From positions 1,993,001 to 2,057,000 of the forward strand of contig NZ_CP139707.1 in assembly GCF_034377145.1 (NCBI RefSeq): DNA of 64,000 nt, read 5' to 3'. The notes under the pieces were generated by a model that ran no database searches, was not told where the DNA came from, and worked only from the letters and a program-made list of their open reading frames with translations. The stretch comes from Sulfitobacter sp. OXR-159 (lineage in GTDB: Bacteria; Pseudomonadota; Alphaproteobacteria; Rhodobacterales; Rhodobacteraceae). Position 1 is the first letter of the stretch; the number at the start of each line of letters is the position of its first letter. The position numbers and the translations under genes are program-made. Positions 18,067-27,155 of this stretch are shown here, piece by piece.

Positions 18067-21000
18067 TTAGCGGTCCTCTGGCACCCGGGCAACCGGATTC
18101 GCTTGGCCCTGCACCGCCGGGGGTGTTGGGGGCGGGCGGCGGAACAACTCGCGGAACATGCCGGGCGTGAGCGCCGAGAGCGGATTAACCGAGACGCTGG
18201 GCTCTTTCGCGGCCCCTGTCAGGCGGTAGTTGAACCCGATCAGCCCCTCGCCCTTGCGGGTGAACAGCGACCCGATCCCGTTGAACATATAGACCGGAGA
18301 GATCACACCCTGCATGTCGATCAACCCACTGTCGAGGGCATAGACCCCATCCATCGACAGCCCCAAAGACGCGCCCACGGCGCTGGCCTCGGTCAGGGTC
18401 AGGCGGTTCGGGGTCAGGCGAAACTTCGCCTCCACATCGTCAAAGTAAATGCCATCGCCGTTGAGTTCGTTGATCAACCCCACGACCGAAATGGCATTCA
18501 CCAGCGCCGCGATCCCGGGCGCGTCTTGAATGGCGACATTGCTGACCTCAAGCTGCCCATCAAAGGCCCCGCCCGACCCGACAGGCAGCAGGGTAAGCGA
18601 CAGATTGCCCCCGACGACCTGTTTCACCAGCCCGGCCGAGCGCAGTATCCCGCCCGCATCGTCCGAGACCACGCGCACCGCGCTACGCCCGCCTTGGGGC
18701 AGGACCCGCCCCTGCACAGGCGTGCCCCCGTTGAGCCGCGCAGTAAAGGACCCGTCCATCCCCTTGGCCGTGTCAAAGGTGCCCGCAAGGTTCGTGAGGT
18801 ATATCGTATCGGTGATCTGCAGCCGGTCCAGCGCCACGCGCATCGGCGGTCCGGCTTGCCCCCCGGCCCCGCCAAACTCCGCCCGGCGCATGTCCAGCGT
18901 GCCGCCGCCCAGCACCACCTGCACCGGATTGCCCTTGCCACGCCCGATCAGTTGCACGGGGATATCAAGCCAGTCGCCGCGCCGCAGCCGGTCGATCCGC
19001 ACGCGGTCCAACGCGCCGCCGGGTTCAAGATCAATGGAGCCTGCCACCCGCAGCCCCGGCGCGTTCAGTTGAAAGGCGTCGATGTTCGGCGTCTCGCCCA
19101 ACCGTCCCGCCAGTCGCAATTCGCCTTTGGTCGCTGGTGCTTTTACCCACGATAACTGCGGCACGGAAACGCCCAAGCCCGCCAAATCGCTTCGCAGCGA
19201 AAACCGCGGTGCCGCGCCTTTCTTGAGGTCTACCGCAATCTGTCCGCTGCTCTCCCCGCGAAGGCTGCCGGGGGGCAGTGCGACGCCAAACGCTTCGAGC
19301 CCCGCAGGGGTCAGCGCCACTTGGGCTGTCAGTCTGCTTTCGTCAGAGCCGGGACCGATCGCCTGCGACCATTCCCCGTCGAAACCCACGCCATCGATAC
19401 GTCCTTCGCCGCCGATGGTGATGCGGTCATTGCTGGCGGTGATGGCCAATTTGCTGGCCTGAAGGCTGCGGTCCTTGACCAGCGTATCGGTCGAAAGCGA
19501 CAGCAAATCCCCCGCGAAGTGATAGCGCACATCTTCGGGCTTGCCGCCCTTTTTCAACGGCAGCGCCAGCGTGCCTTTCAGCACCGCCTCCCCATCCGCG
19601 AGCGTCACCGGCAGCCCGGCCTTGTCCATCACCCGCATAGGCGGTTGGTTCAGCAGCGACAGCGCGGCGGTCAGGGTTGACCGGGTATTGAGCCGGATCA
19701 CCGAAGGGCTGCCGTCTTTCACGCGCACATCCGGGATGATGAAAGACGACCCATCCAGCGTCACCGCCCCGCCTTGCGGCGCGATCACCTCGCCTGCGTC
19801 CACCGTGACGACAAGACGGTTGTCGAGCAGGCTCATATGGCCGCTGCCATCGGTGATATGCGGCAAGGTTTTCAAAAACCGCACCTCGGCCCCGGCGTAG
19901 TCGAAGGCCACATAGGTCTGCGGCACCTGCCCCGGTGCCATGCGCAGCGCCAGATCAAGGTTGCGCATCCGGCCTGAATGAAGGTTCTCGTCCAGCCATT
20001 TGCGGGTCTTGGGTTTCACCCCCTCGGGCCAGAGCGCCAGCAGACGCTCCGGGCTCAGCCTGTCCATGCGCCCATCAAGCGACAGGTTCCAGCCCTCAGG
20101 CTCGGCCACAAGCGCCCCATCAAGGCGCAGGCTACGGCCCTGATCGCTGATCTCCAAACGGCCCAGTTTCAGGCGAAACGGGTTGAGGCTGAGTTCAAAG
20201 TCGATATCTGCTTGATCCAAGGCCACCGTCTCGGGGTAGACTTCCGCCGGATTGGCGCGCAGATCGCGTAAGGAAAACTGCCCCACCATCCGCCCCGGAA
20301 TGCCCCCCGTGACATCGCCCAGTTGCGAAGTGCCGGTGATGTTGCCCGACACCCAAGGGCTGTCGAGTGACATCTCGTCAAAGCGCAAAAGCTGGCGCGC
20401 GGGGTCATAGCTGAAGTAGCTCTGCGCCCCATCAAAGGGGATCGGCTTGGTCTGTGAGTTGGGCTGCAACACGCCTTTGCCGATTTGCAGCGATGCGTTG
20501 ATCGGCGCAAAGCGGCCCGCGCTGTCGATCCCGCTGCGCACCGCGCCCGAAATATTGGCGCGCAGCACCTCTAGCCATGAAAACGCAGGCCCCTGTGCTG
20601 CGATGTCGCGCGCATCGATCCCGTCGAATGTCACACCAAAGGTCGCGGCATTCTGGCCGATGCGGCTGCTGTAATTCGCGGTGAGCGTGGCCACATCGGC
20701 CCCACCGCTCAGCACCGCAAGATCGGCCGACAGGTCAAGCTGATCGCCGCTGCGCGACAGGCGCAGCCGCCCGCCATCGCCGGTCCAAGCCCGGCCCGCG
20801 CGGGCATCCTCGAACCGCAGGGTCAGGGCGCGCAGCTCAACCGAGCGTAGGGCCGAGAGCGCGGGGGCGGCCAGCACCTCGTCGATCTGACCGATGAGTT
20901 GCGGCAGGGTCGCGGCCTCACGCTCAGGCGGGGCGATCCCGGCCCCGGCAGAGAGGCTCACCCGGCCATCCGCCCCCCGGCGCAGGTTTGCCACCACGCC

Positions 21001-21408
21001 TGAAAGGGAAATCGCCCGCGGCTGTGCCACACCGCGCAGCAGTGACCGCATCGACAGGCTGGCCTTGAACTCATTGAAACTGACGATCTCGTCGCCTTCG
21101 GGGGTGGTGACAAAGATATCTTGCAGCCGCACGCGCGGCCGCCAGCCTTCGTCGACGACAAATTCCATCGCGCCGAAATCCACCCGCGCTTGGGGCAGCG
21201 CAGTCGCGATCCGCGCCTCGATCCGCTCTTGCACCCAAAGCGGCGCAGGGATCGGACGCCCGGTGAAATAGACCGCCGCCCCCGTCGCCAGCGCCGCGAG
21301 TAGCACCAGCACCACAACAGACGCGATCCCCGCGCGCCTGCGTGGCCTGCGGCGGAGCGACCCTTCGCCGTCTGGCGCAGGGGGGCTGGAAGGGGATGGG
21401 TCGCGCAT
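18067..21408 (-). CDS. Large AsmA-like / DUF3971 envelope protein
   Basis: A 1113-residue protein with one N-terminal transmembrane anchor (about residues 25-50, after an Arg-rich cytoplasmic stretch) and a long periplasmic part rich in short beta repeats. It matches the layout of the YhdP/AsmA-like family (DUF3971 in the middle, AsmA-like C-terminal region ending in the VSVNPLSALTPGMFRELFR motif). Relatives are bridge-like proteins implicated in phospholipid transport to the outer membrane; that role is inferred here. The C-terminus is Pro-rich. It diverges from bcp, with starts about 108 bp apart. Confidence 0.85.
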   Translation of the reverse strand: MRDPSPSSPPAPDGEGSLRRRPRRRAGIASVVVLVLLAALATGAAVYFTGRPIPAPLWVQERIEARIATALPQARVDFGAMEFVVDEGWRPRVRLQDIFVTTPEGDEIVSFNEFKASLSMRSLLRGVAQPRAISLSGVVANLRRGADGRVSLSAGAGIAPPEREAATLPQLIGQIDEVLAAPALSALRSVELRALTLRFEDARAGRAWTGDGGRLRLSRSGDQLDLSADLAVLSGGADVATLTANYSSRIGQNAATFGVTFDGIDARDIAAQGPAFSWLEVLRANISGAVRSGIDSAGRFAPINASLQIGKGVLQPNSQTKPIPFDGAQSYFSYDPARQLLRFDEMSLDSPWVSGNITGTSQLGDVTGGIPGRMVGQFSLRDLRANPAEVYPETVALDQADIDFELSLNPFRLKLGRLEISDQGRSLRLDGALVAEPEGWNLSLDGRMDRLSPERLLALWPEGVKPKTRKWLDENLHSGRMRNLDLALRMAPGQVPQTYVAFDYAGAEVRFLKTLPHITDGSGHMSLLDNRLVVTVDAGEVIAPQGGAVTLDGSSFIIPDVRVKDGSPSVIRLNTRSTLTAALSLLNQPPMRVMDKAGLPVTLADGEAVLKGTLALPLKKGGKPEDVRYHFAGDLLSLSTDTLVKDRSLQASKLAITASNDRITIGGEGRIDGVGFDGEWSQAIGPGSDESRLTAQVALTPAGLEAFGVALPPGSLRGESSGQIAVDLKKGAAPRFSLRSDLAGLGVSVPQLSWVKAPATKGELRLAGRLGETPNIDAFQLNAPGLRVAGSIDLEPGGALDRVRIDRLRRGDWLDIPVQLIGRGKGNPVQVVLGGGTLDMRRAEFGGAGGQAGPPMRVALDRLQITDTIYLTNLAGTFDTAKGMDGSFTARLNGGTPVQGRVLPQGGRSAVRVVSDDAGGILRSAGLVKQVVGGNLSLTLLPVGSGGAFDGQLEVSNVAIQDAPGIAALVNAISVVGLINELNGDGIYFDDVEAKFRLTPNRLTLTEASAVGASLGLSMDGVYALDSGLIDMQGVISPVYMFNGIGSLFTRKGEGLIGFNYRLTGAAKEPSVSVNPLSALTPGMFRELFRRPPPTPPAVQGQANPVARVPEDR

Positions 21409-21516
21409 CGGGCTCCGGTTCGGATAGGGCGGCTTTCGGGGGCGGCTTTGACGTTGTCAAATCAGATGCAGTATGACAGCCCTGAACGACCCTTCACAAG
21501 CCAAAGGAACCGCCCC

Positions 21517-21990
21517 ATGTCGCAGATCGGACCCCAGCCCGGCCAACCGGCCCCGGATTTCACCCTTCCCGTGACTGGCGGTGGCGAGATTACGCTGTCT
21601 GCGCAGCAAGGCGGCCCCGTGGTGCTGTTCTTTTACCCGCGCGATGACACGCCCGGCTGCACCAAGGAATCGATCGGCTTTTCCGAGCGGCTGTCGGAGT
21701 TTGCCGAGGCCGGTGTGCAGGTCTTTGGCATTTCGCGCGACAGCATGGACAAACACGACAAATTCGCCGCCAAACACGCGCTGACGGTGCCGCTGTTGTC
21801 CGACACCGATGGCGCGGTGACCGAAGCCTACGAGGTCTGGGTCGAGAAGAACATGTACGGCAAGAAATCCATGGGCATCGAACGCGCGACCTATCTGATC
21901 GACGCGACAGGCCAGATCGCGCAGGTCTGGCGCAAGGTGAAAGTACCCGGCCATGTTGATGCGGTGCTGGACGCGGTGCGCGGCGCATGA
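21517..21990 (+). CDS. bcp: Thioredoxin-dependent peroxiredoxin (Bcp type)
   Basis: A 157-residue atypical two-cysteine peroxiredoxin reducing H2O2 and organic hydroperoxides. The peroxidatic site is FYPRDDTPGCTKES, with Cys near residue 48; the usual second Cys five positions later is replaced in this variant (KESIG), so it may use a one-cysteine or intermolecular mechanism. I start at the ATG at 21517 after AAAGGAACCG, not at the upstream ATG at 21448. The stop overlaps the next start (ATGA at 21987-21990). Confidence 0.93.
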   Translation: MSQIGPQPGQPAPDFTLPVTGGGEITLSAQQGGPVVLFFYPRDDTPGCTKESIGFSERLSEFAEAGVQVFGISRDSMDKHDKFAAKHALTVPLLSDTDGAVTEAYEVWVEKNMYGKKSMGIERATYLIDATGQIAQVWRKVKVPGHVDAVLDAVRGA

Positions 21991-22805
21991 TGCCGCTGGC
22001 GGAAATGGCCGAGGCGGTGCTGCGCACGGCGGATGGGCGCGAAAAGACCGCACTGTCGCGGAAATTCGCAGCTGAATGGCTCTCGGCCCGAGCCGAAGGC
22101 GCGCGCCCTGAGGTGGGCCGCGCTGATCCGCCGCTGCACCCTGCCCGACCTGCCCAGCCCGAATTGCTCAGCCCGCGCGAAGTGCCCCGCCGCCGCCCCG
22201 GCACGCCCGAAGGCCGCGCGGCGCTTTTGCATGCCGTGGCGCATATCGAGTTGAACGCCGTCGACCTGCATTGGGACGTGATCGCGCGGTTTTCGCATGT
22301 GCCGCTGCCCTTGGGGTTCTTTGACGACTGGGTCAAAGCCGCGGATGACGAATCCAAACATTTCAACCTAATGTGCGACTGTCTTGAGGAGATGGGCAGT
22401 CATTACGGCGCCATGCCCGCCCATGCTGGCATGTGGCGCGCAGCCGAAGACACGGTGGACGATCTGATGGGCCGCCTTGCCGTGGTGCCCATGGTGCTGG
22501 AGGCGCGCGGACTGGACGTGACGCCGGGCATGATCAAGATTTTCCGCAATGCGAAGGCCGACAGTGCCGTGGCAGCCCTTGAGACTATTTACGCCGAAGA
22601 AGTCGCCCATGTCGCATATGGTAGCAAGTGGTTTCACTTCCTTTGTGGCCGCCATGACGAAGACCCGAAAGACCGGTTTCACGCCCTCGTGCGCGAGTAT
22701 TTTCATGGCGATCTCAAGCCGCCTTTCAACGAAGAAAAACGCGCCGAGGCGGGAATCCCGCCCGATTTCTACTGGCCTCTCACGGCGGACGGGGGCCCAA
22801 GCTGA
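21987..22805 (+). CDS. DUF455 ferritin-like protein
   Basis: A 272-residue DUF455 family protein. The helical core has carboxylate/histidine motifs typical of ferritin-like di-iron proteins: HAVAHIELNAVDLHWD, DDESKHFNLMCDCLEEMG and AEEVAHVAYGSKWFHFLC. The reaction is unknown; some relatives are compared with the tRNA hydroxylase MiaE, but I cannot support that here. It overlaps the stop of bcp by 4 bp, so peroxide defence and a possible di-iron protein are translationally coupled. Residues 25-65 are Arg/Pro-rich and poorly conserved. Confidence 0.83.
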   Translation: MMPLAEMAEAVLRTADGREKTALSRKFAAEWLSARAEGARPEVGRADPPLHPARPAQPELLSPREVPRRRPGTPEGRAALLHAVAHIELNAVDLHWDVIARFSHVPLPLGFFDDWVKAADDESKHFNLMCDCLEEMGSHYGAMPAHAGMWRAAEDTVDDLMGRLAVVPMVLEARGLDVTPGMIKIFRNAKADSAVAALETIYAEEVAHVAYGSKWFHFLCGRHDEDPKDRFHALVREYFHGDLKPPFNEEKRAEAGIPPDFYWPLTADGGPS

Positions 22806-22874
22806 TCCGGCCATAAGACAGCAAGTGCTTGGTATCGGCGGATTTTTGCCAATAGCAAAGCGCTTTTTCCCGGG

Positions 22875-22936
22875 GCGAATGGGGGATTGCCGCGCAGGCG
22901 CGGGTTGCCGCGGGTCAATAGGGTTGCCCCATTCGC
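22875..22936. other. Long imperfect inverted repeat upstream of the M23 endopeptidase gene
   Basis: The 10-bp perfect arms GCGAATGGGG (22875-22884) and CCCCATTCGC (22927-22936) enclose a further weak pairing (ATTGCCGCG with CGCGGGTCAAT), giving a possible 62-nt hairpin. It lies in the 206-bp gap before the GTG start at 23012. No T-run follows, so a plain terminator is unlikely; a leader structure or small RNA is possible. Confidence 0.4.
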
Positions 22937-23011
22937 GGGCACTGGCTATTGACGTTGGGCGCGGGCTGGGCGAGCCCTCCGCGCCGACGGGACGGGACAA
23001 AGGACGACAAC

Positions 23012-24340
23012 GTGCGCACACGGATTGCCATCAAGACGCATGCTCTGCTTGAGCATTATTTTCCCGAACGCCGCGTCTTTTTGAAATCCGACAGCGACAC
23101 ACGTTTCATCCGCCTGCGCCCCGGCACCCAGATTATCGGGCTGGCGGGGTCGGCCTTCCTCGTGTCTTGGGCCATCATCGCCACGGCGATCATTTTGATG
23201 GACAGCATCGGCTCGGGCAACTTTCGCGAGCAGGCCAAACGCGATCAGCGCACCTATCAGGCCCGTCTGAACGAGCTTTCCGCGCAGCGTGACCTGCGGG
23301 CCGAAGAAGCACTGGCCGCACAAGACCGCTTTAACGCCGCGCTCACACAAATTTCCGTCATGCAATCTGAACTGCTGTCCTCCGAGACCCGCCGCCGTGA
23401 GTTGGAGACCGGGATCGACGTGATCCAATCCACTCTGCGCGACACGATGAAAGACCGCCAAAAGGCCCGGCTGAAGCTGGCCGAATTGGAAGGCAGCCTT
23501 GAGAACGGTGAAGCGGGCAGCCTGCGCGCCGATGCCGATCAAGCGCCGGTCGATTTCCTTGCCCAAGCTCTGGCACGCACCGCGGCAGAGCGCGACAAAG
23601 TTGTGGTCGACGCGCAGGATGCGCTGCTGCAGGCCGATGAAATGGCGCAAGAGATCGCGTTGATGCGCGATCAGAACGACGCGATCTTCCGCCAGCTTGA
23701 AGAAGCGATGAGCGTCTCTGTCGCCCCGCTCGATAAGATGTTCCGCAGCGCGGGCATGCCGACCGACCGTATCCTCGCCACCGTGCGCCGCGGCTATTCC
23801 GGCCAAGGTGGCCCGATGACGCCGCTGTCCTTCACCACCCGCGGCGAAGAGCTTAGCCCCGATACGCTGCGCGCAAACCGTCTGCTGAACCAGATGGACC
23901 GGTTGAACCTTTACCGCATCGCCGCCGAAAAAGCGCCTTTTGCGAACCCGGTCAAAAACGCTTTCCGCTTCACCAGCCAGTTCGGCTATCGCCGCGACCC
24001 CAAGACAGGTGGCCGCCGGATGCACAAGGGCGTCGACTTTGCCGCTGGCATGGGCACGCCGCTTTATGCGACCGCCGATGGTGTGGTGATTCACGCCGGC
24101 TGGTCCTCGGGCTATGGCCGTTTGGTCAAGATCCAGCATGAGTTCGGCATCGAGACCCGTTATGCCCACATGTCCAAGCTGCGCGTGAAAGTTGGTCAAA
24201 GAGTCTCGCGCGGGCAGCATATTGGTGATATGGGAGCATCAGGACGGGTCACCGGTGTCCATCTCCACTATGAAGTCCGCGTAGGTGGCAAGGCTGTTAA
24301 CCCCATGATCTATATCAAGGCTGCAAACGATGTTTTCTAA
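23012..24340 (+). CDS. M23 peptidoglycan endopeptidase, membrane anchored
   Basis: A 442-residue protein with a short cytoplasmic N-terminus, one transmembrane helix (about 39-62), a long coiled coil (about 70-230) and a C-terminal LytM/M23 zinc peptidase domain. Zinc and catalytic residues are in HKGVDF and GVHLHYEV, with RYAHMS between. It should hydrolyse peptidoglycan cross-links in the periplasm. I choose the GTG at 23012, preceded by AAAGGACGACAAC, because the upstream in-frame sequence is not conserved-looking. Its last 11 bp overlap the bactofilin gene, a pairing seen in many proteobacteria, where bactofilins position M23 enzymes. Confidence 0.92.
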   Translation: MRTRIAIKTHALLEHYFPERRVFLKSDSDTRFIRLRPGTQIIGLAGSAFLVSWAIIATAIILMDSIGSGNFREQAKRDQRTYQARLNELSAQRDLRAEEALAAQDRFNAALTQISVMQSELLSSETRRRELETGIDVIQSTLRDTMKDRQKARLKLAELEGSLENGEAGSLRADADQAPVDFLAQALARTAAERDKVVVDAQDALLQADEMAQEIALMRDQNDAIFRQLEEAMSVSVAPLDKMFRSAGMPTDRILATVRRGYSGQGGPMTPLSFTTRGEELSPDTLRANRLLNQMDRLNLYRIAAEKAPFANPVKNAFRFTSQFGYRRDPKTGGRRMHKGVDFAAGMGTPLYATADGVVIHAGWSSGYGRLVKIQHEFGIETRYAHMSKLRVKVGQRVSRGQHIGDMGASGRVTGVHLHYEVRVGGKAVNPMIYIKAANDVF

Positions 24341-24830
24341 AAGCAAAATCAACGATCCCGCGCCCCAGGATGCAGATGCGTCCAAACCGGCACCTTCCAG
24401 CGCTTCGGCGGCCCCTGCGCCCTCCAAGCAGAGCGAATTCAAGGCCAGCGCCCCTAAGGCGAAGCCGCCCGCATCCGTTCTGTCTTCGGACCTGCATGTG
24501 ACCGGCAACATGAAGACGACGGGCGATGTTCAGGTTGAAGGCACTGTTGAGGGCGACATCCGCGCGCATCTGTTGACCATCGGTGAAACAGCGACGATCA
24601 AAGGCGAAGTGGTTGCCGATGACGTGGTGATCAATGGCCGTATCGTGGGCCGCGTGCGTGGCCTCAAGGTACGTCTGACATCGACCGCACGGGTTGAGGG
24701 TGACATCATCCACAAGACCATCGCGATCGAATCCGGCGCGCATTTCGAAGGTTCGGTGCAGCGTCAGGACGATCCGCTGAACCCCGGCGCAAAATCCGCT
24801 CCGGCGCAGAAACCGAACCCCGCCTCCTAA
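24330..24830 (+). CDS. Bactofilin (polymer-forming cytoskeletal protein)
   Basis: A 166-residue bactofilin (DUF583). The beta-helix core spans about residues 55-135, with repeating G-(D/E) turns such as VEGTVEGDIRAHLLTIGE and VVINGRIVGRVRG. It is flanked by low-complexity Pro/Ala/Lys tails, the family's usual layout. Bactofilins form nucleotide-independent filaments that scaffold cell-wall enzymes. It starts inside the end of the M23 peptidase gene and is followed by a strong terminator, so the two form a compact operon. I infer a role in local cell-wall remodelling. Confidence 0.93.
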   Translation: MFSKSKINDPAPQDADASKPAPSSASAAPAPSKQSEFKASAPKAKPPASVLSSDLHVTGNMKTTGDVQVEGTVEGDIRAHLLTIGETATIKGEVVADDVVINGRIVGRVRGLKVRLTSTARVEGDIIHKTIAIESGAHFEGSVQRQDDPLNPGAKSAPAQKPNPAS

Positions 24831-24854
24831 GGCCCTGGTCGGTCCAAAGAATTC

Positions 24855-24894
24855 ACGGGCGTCGCAGGAAACTGCGGCGCCCGTTTTCGTTTTA
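24855..24894 (+). terminator. Intrinsic terminator after the bactofilin gene
   Basis: Stem ACGGGCGTCGCAG (24855-24867) pairs with CTGCGGCGCCCGT (24872-24884) around a GAAA tetraloop, with one G-T wobble. It is followed by TTTTCGTTTT. Plus-strand terminator for the M23-bactofilin operon. Confidence 0.85.
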
Positions 24895-24907
24895 CTATGG
24901 CTTGGGG

Positions 24908-25876
24908 TTAGCGCCCCAGCATCCATGTGCCGTTTGGCCAGAACGCATCGAAGGCAAAGGCAAACATCACATCATGCGGGACATCGCGCCCGGCACTGTC
25001 ACGCACGCGGATGCTGCCCACGTCACGCCCCTTGCCGATCTGCCCAGCATCTAGGGCCGAAGCCTGCCCTGCCCGCCATGTGATCGTCACACCAGCTTCG
25101 CGGACCTCACCTTCCTCGGCCAGCCGATTAAGCCTCCACGCCCGGTCTCCCACACGCACCACGCGCTCTAGCGGTGCAATTCCGTGCGGCGGCTGCGCGC
25201 CGTCGTAGAGGAAGGGTTTGGCCGAAGAATCATAGTTCCGGTAAGGGTTGCGGCCATAGTCGCGGTTGTAGGAAGGTTCCTCCATCACCAGCCCGTCGGG
25301 GTATCGCGCGGTGAAATCGGCCCAGCTTTCCAGCCAGCTTGGGAGGTGCTTTAGCTCGGTGCCCGTCAGCGCCCCCACGATGGCGCGGCCTTCGGCCTGT
25401 TGCCACCAGCTTTGGGTCTCGCGGTCATACATTACCATGTCGGAATGGCGCAGCTTCCCTGATACGCCAAAGCGCAGCACCTGCCCCGCGACGCGGCGGT
25501 CAAAGACAAGTGCAGAGTTGCACAGCGGGCAAAAGGTCACGGCGATAGGCTGGCCATTAACCCTATCGTTAACAATCTCATGCCATGTCAGATAGCGGAT
25601 CGGATAGGCGCGCGGTTTGGCACCCTCTATCGCGACCGTGATGACTGGCTCGCGCGGGGCGATGCGGGTTTCGGCGCGCGCGGCTTTGAAACCCGGTGCA
25701 TCGAGTGCCGGGATGCCATCCTTGGGCGGCCCGCCCGAGATGATCTCGGACCAATCTGTGATGCTTGTTTTGGAAAAATCGGTCTCCGGCCATTCCCCCT
25801 GCCAGCGGGCGGGATCGGCGAGAAGACTGTTGGCCGCAAGGCCAAGGCTCAGAACGATGGCGCTTAATTTTATCAT
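24908..25876 (-). CDS. DUF3179 domain-containing exported protein
   Basis: A protein of about 322 residues with an N-terminal signal peptide and a DUF3179 domain. Conserved parts are RYLTWHEIVND, TFCPLCNSALVFDR (a CPLCN cysteine pair), KLRHSDMVMYDRETQSWWQQ and FTARYPDG. The function of DUF3179 is not established. I use the ATG at 25876 (MIKLSAIVLSLGLAAN); an ATG six codons upstream (25894) would also give a workable signal peptide, and neither has a clear ribosome site. It is convergent with the bactofilin operon and downstream of two cyclophilin genes on the same strand. Confidence 0.82.
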   Translation of the reverse strand: MIKLSAIVLSLGLAANSLLADPARWQGEWPETDFSKTSITDWSEIISGGPPKDGIPALDAPGFKAARAETRIAPREPVITVAIEGAKPRAYPIRYLTWHEIVNDRVNGQPIAVTFCPLCNSALVFDRRVAGQVLRFGVSGKLRHSDMVMYDRETQSWWQQAEGRAIVGALTGTELKHLPSWLESWADFTARYPDGLVMEEPSYNRDYGRNPYRNYDSSAKPFLYDGAQPPHGIAPLERVVRVGDRAWRLNRLAEEGEVREAGVTITWRAGQASALDAGQIGKGRDVGSIRVRDSAGRDVPHDVMFAFAFDAFWPNGTWMLGR

Positions 25877-25974
25877 GGTCCGAGCGTGCCGCATGCGGGG
25901 GTGAGCAAGCAAGCCCACCCCACGCAATCGGGAACAGATGTTACTCGGTCCCCGATGCGACTTGGGGCCGACGG

Positions 25975-26529
25975 TTACTCGGTCACAGTGACCTTTTGCA
26001 TCACGTCCGGCGTGCCGACAACGGCACCGTTGGGGCCGGTGCCGCGTTTGATGGCATCGACCACGTCCTGACCTTCGGTGACCTGGCCTACGACGGTGTA
26101 CTGACCGTCAAGGAAGGGGGCTTCGTCGAACATGATGAAGAACTGACTGTTTGCGCTGTTCGGGCTCTGGCTGCGGGCCATGCCCACGACGCCCTTCTCA
26201 TAGGCGATGTCCGAGAACTCCGCCTCTAGGTCGGGCTTGTCGGAGCCGCCCATGCCAGCACGCGCGGTGTCGCCATCGGCGCGGCCAAACTGCACGTCGC
26301 CGGTCTGCGCCATGAACCCGTCGATCACGCGGTGGAAGACCACCCCGTCATAGGCGCCTTCTTCGGCCAGTTCGGTGATCTGCGCGACATGGGCGGGTGC
26401 CACATCTTCAAGCAGGTCGATCTTGACGGTGCCATTGGCCTCGCCCGCAACTTCGATCTCAAGCCCGGTGGCCATGGCCGCCGAACCGAGGAGCGCCAAA
26501 ACGGCGCTGGTGCCTACGAGCTTACGCAT
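25975..26529 (-). CDS. Cyclophilin-type peptidylprolyl isomerase, exported
   Basis: A 184-residue cyclophilin with a cleavable signal peptide (about residues 1-20, ending TGLE). Active-site elements are VVFHRVIDGFMAQTGDVQFG, with the catalytic Arg in FHRV, then NSQFFIMFD and GQYTVVGQV. It should speed prolyl cis-trans isomerisation in the periplasm. It starts 8 bp inside the end of the neighbouring cytoplasmic cyclophilin gene, so the two are translationally coupled. They resemble each other closely and are likely tandem duplicates. Confidence 0.94.
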   Translation of the reverse strand: MRKLVGTSAVLALLGSAAMATGLEIEVAGEANGTVKIDLLEDVAPAHVAQITELAEEGAYDGVVFHRVIDGFMAQTGDVQFGRADGDTARAGMGGSDKPDLEAEFSDIAYEKGVVGMARSQSPNSANSQFFIMFDEAPFLDGQYTVVGQVTEGQDVVDAIKRGTGPNGAVVGTPDVMQKVTVTE

Positions 26530-27028
26530 CTGCGGCCACCTTGACGGAGATCATGCGGTCGGGGTTCGCAGGCGGCTCGCCCCGTGTGAGCGCATCAACA
26601 TGTTCCATGCCCGAGATGACTTGCCCGTAAACGGTGTACTGACCGTTGAGGAAATCATTGTCCTTGAAGTTGATGAAGAACTGGCTGTTGGCGCTGTCGG
26701 GGTTGGCCGAACGAGCGGCGCCGATGGTGCCACGCGCGTGGGGAACCTTGGAGAATTCCGCAGGCAGGTTCGGCAGGTCGGAGCCGCCGGTGCCGGCCGC
26801 ACGCAGGTTGAAGTTGTCTTCCATGTTGCCGTTGGCCACATCGCCCGTCTGGGCCATGAAACCTTCGATCACGCGGTGGAAAGCCACGTTGTCGTATTTC
26901 CCGGCGCGGGCCAGTTCTTTCATGCGCTCGACGTGCTTGGGCGCAAGGTCAGGCATCAACTCAATCGTGACGGTGCCGCCTTTGAGTTCCATCAGAATGG
27001 TGTTTTCGGGGTCTTTGATCTCGGCCAT
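26522..27028 (-). CDS. Cyclophilin-type peptidylprolyl isomerase, cytoplasmic
   Basis: A 168-residue cyclophilin without a signal peptide. Motifs are NVAFHRVIEGFMAQTGDVAN, the QFFINFKDNDFLNGQY segment and VYGQVISGMEHVDAL. It is the first gene of a two-gene unit with the exported paralogue downstream (8-bp overlap). An AAAGGATTG site lies before the start. It is divergent from pgk across about 127 bp. Confidence 0.94.
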   Translation of the reverse strand: MAEIKDPENTILMELKGGTVTIELMPDLAPKHVERMKELARAGKYDNVAFHRVIEGFMAQTGDVANGNMEDNFNLRAAGTGGSDLPNLPAEFSKVPHARGTIGAARSANPDSANSQFFINFKDNDFLNGQYTVYGQVISGMEHVDALTRGEPPANPDRMISVKVAADA

Positions 27029-27155
27029 TGGGCAATCCTTTGGTTTGTCTTTGCCAGATACCTAAGGAGCTTGGCCGCGATTGCCAAGCCGCGCATTGAC
27101 CTGGAGCCAGATAACAGCAAAACACAGCGCAACGGATTGGATTGGGAGAAGACCG

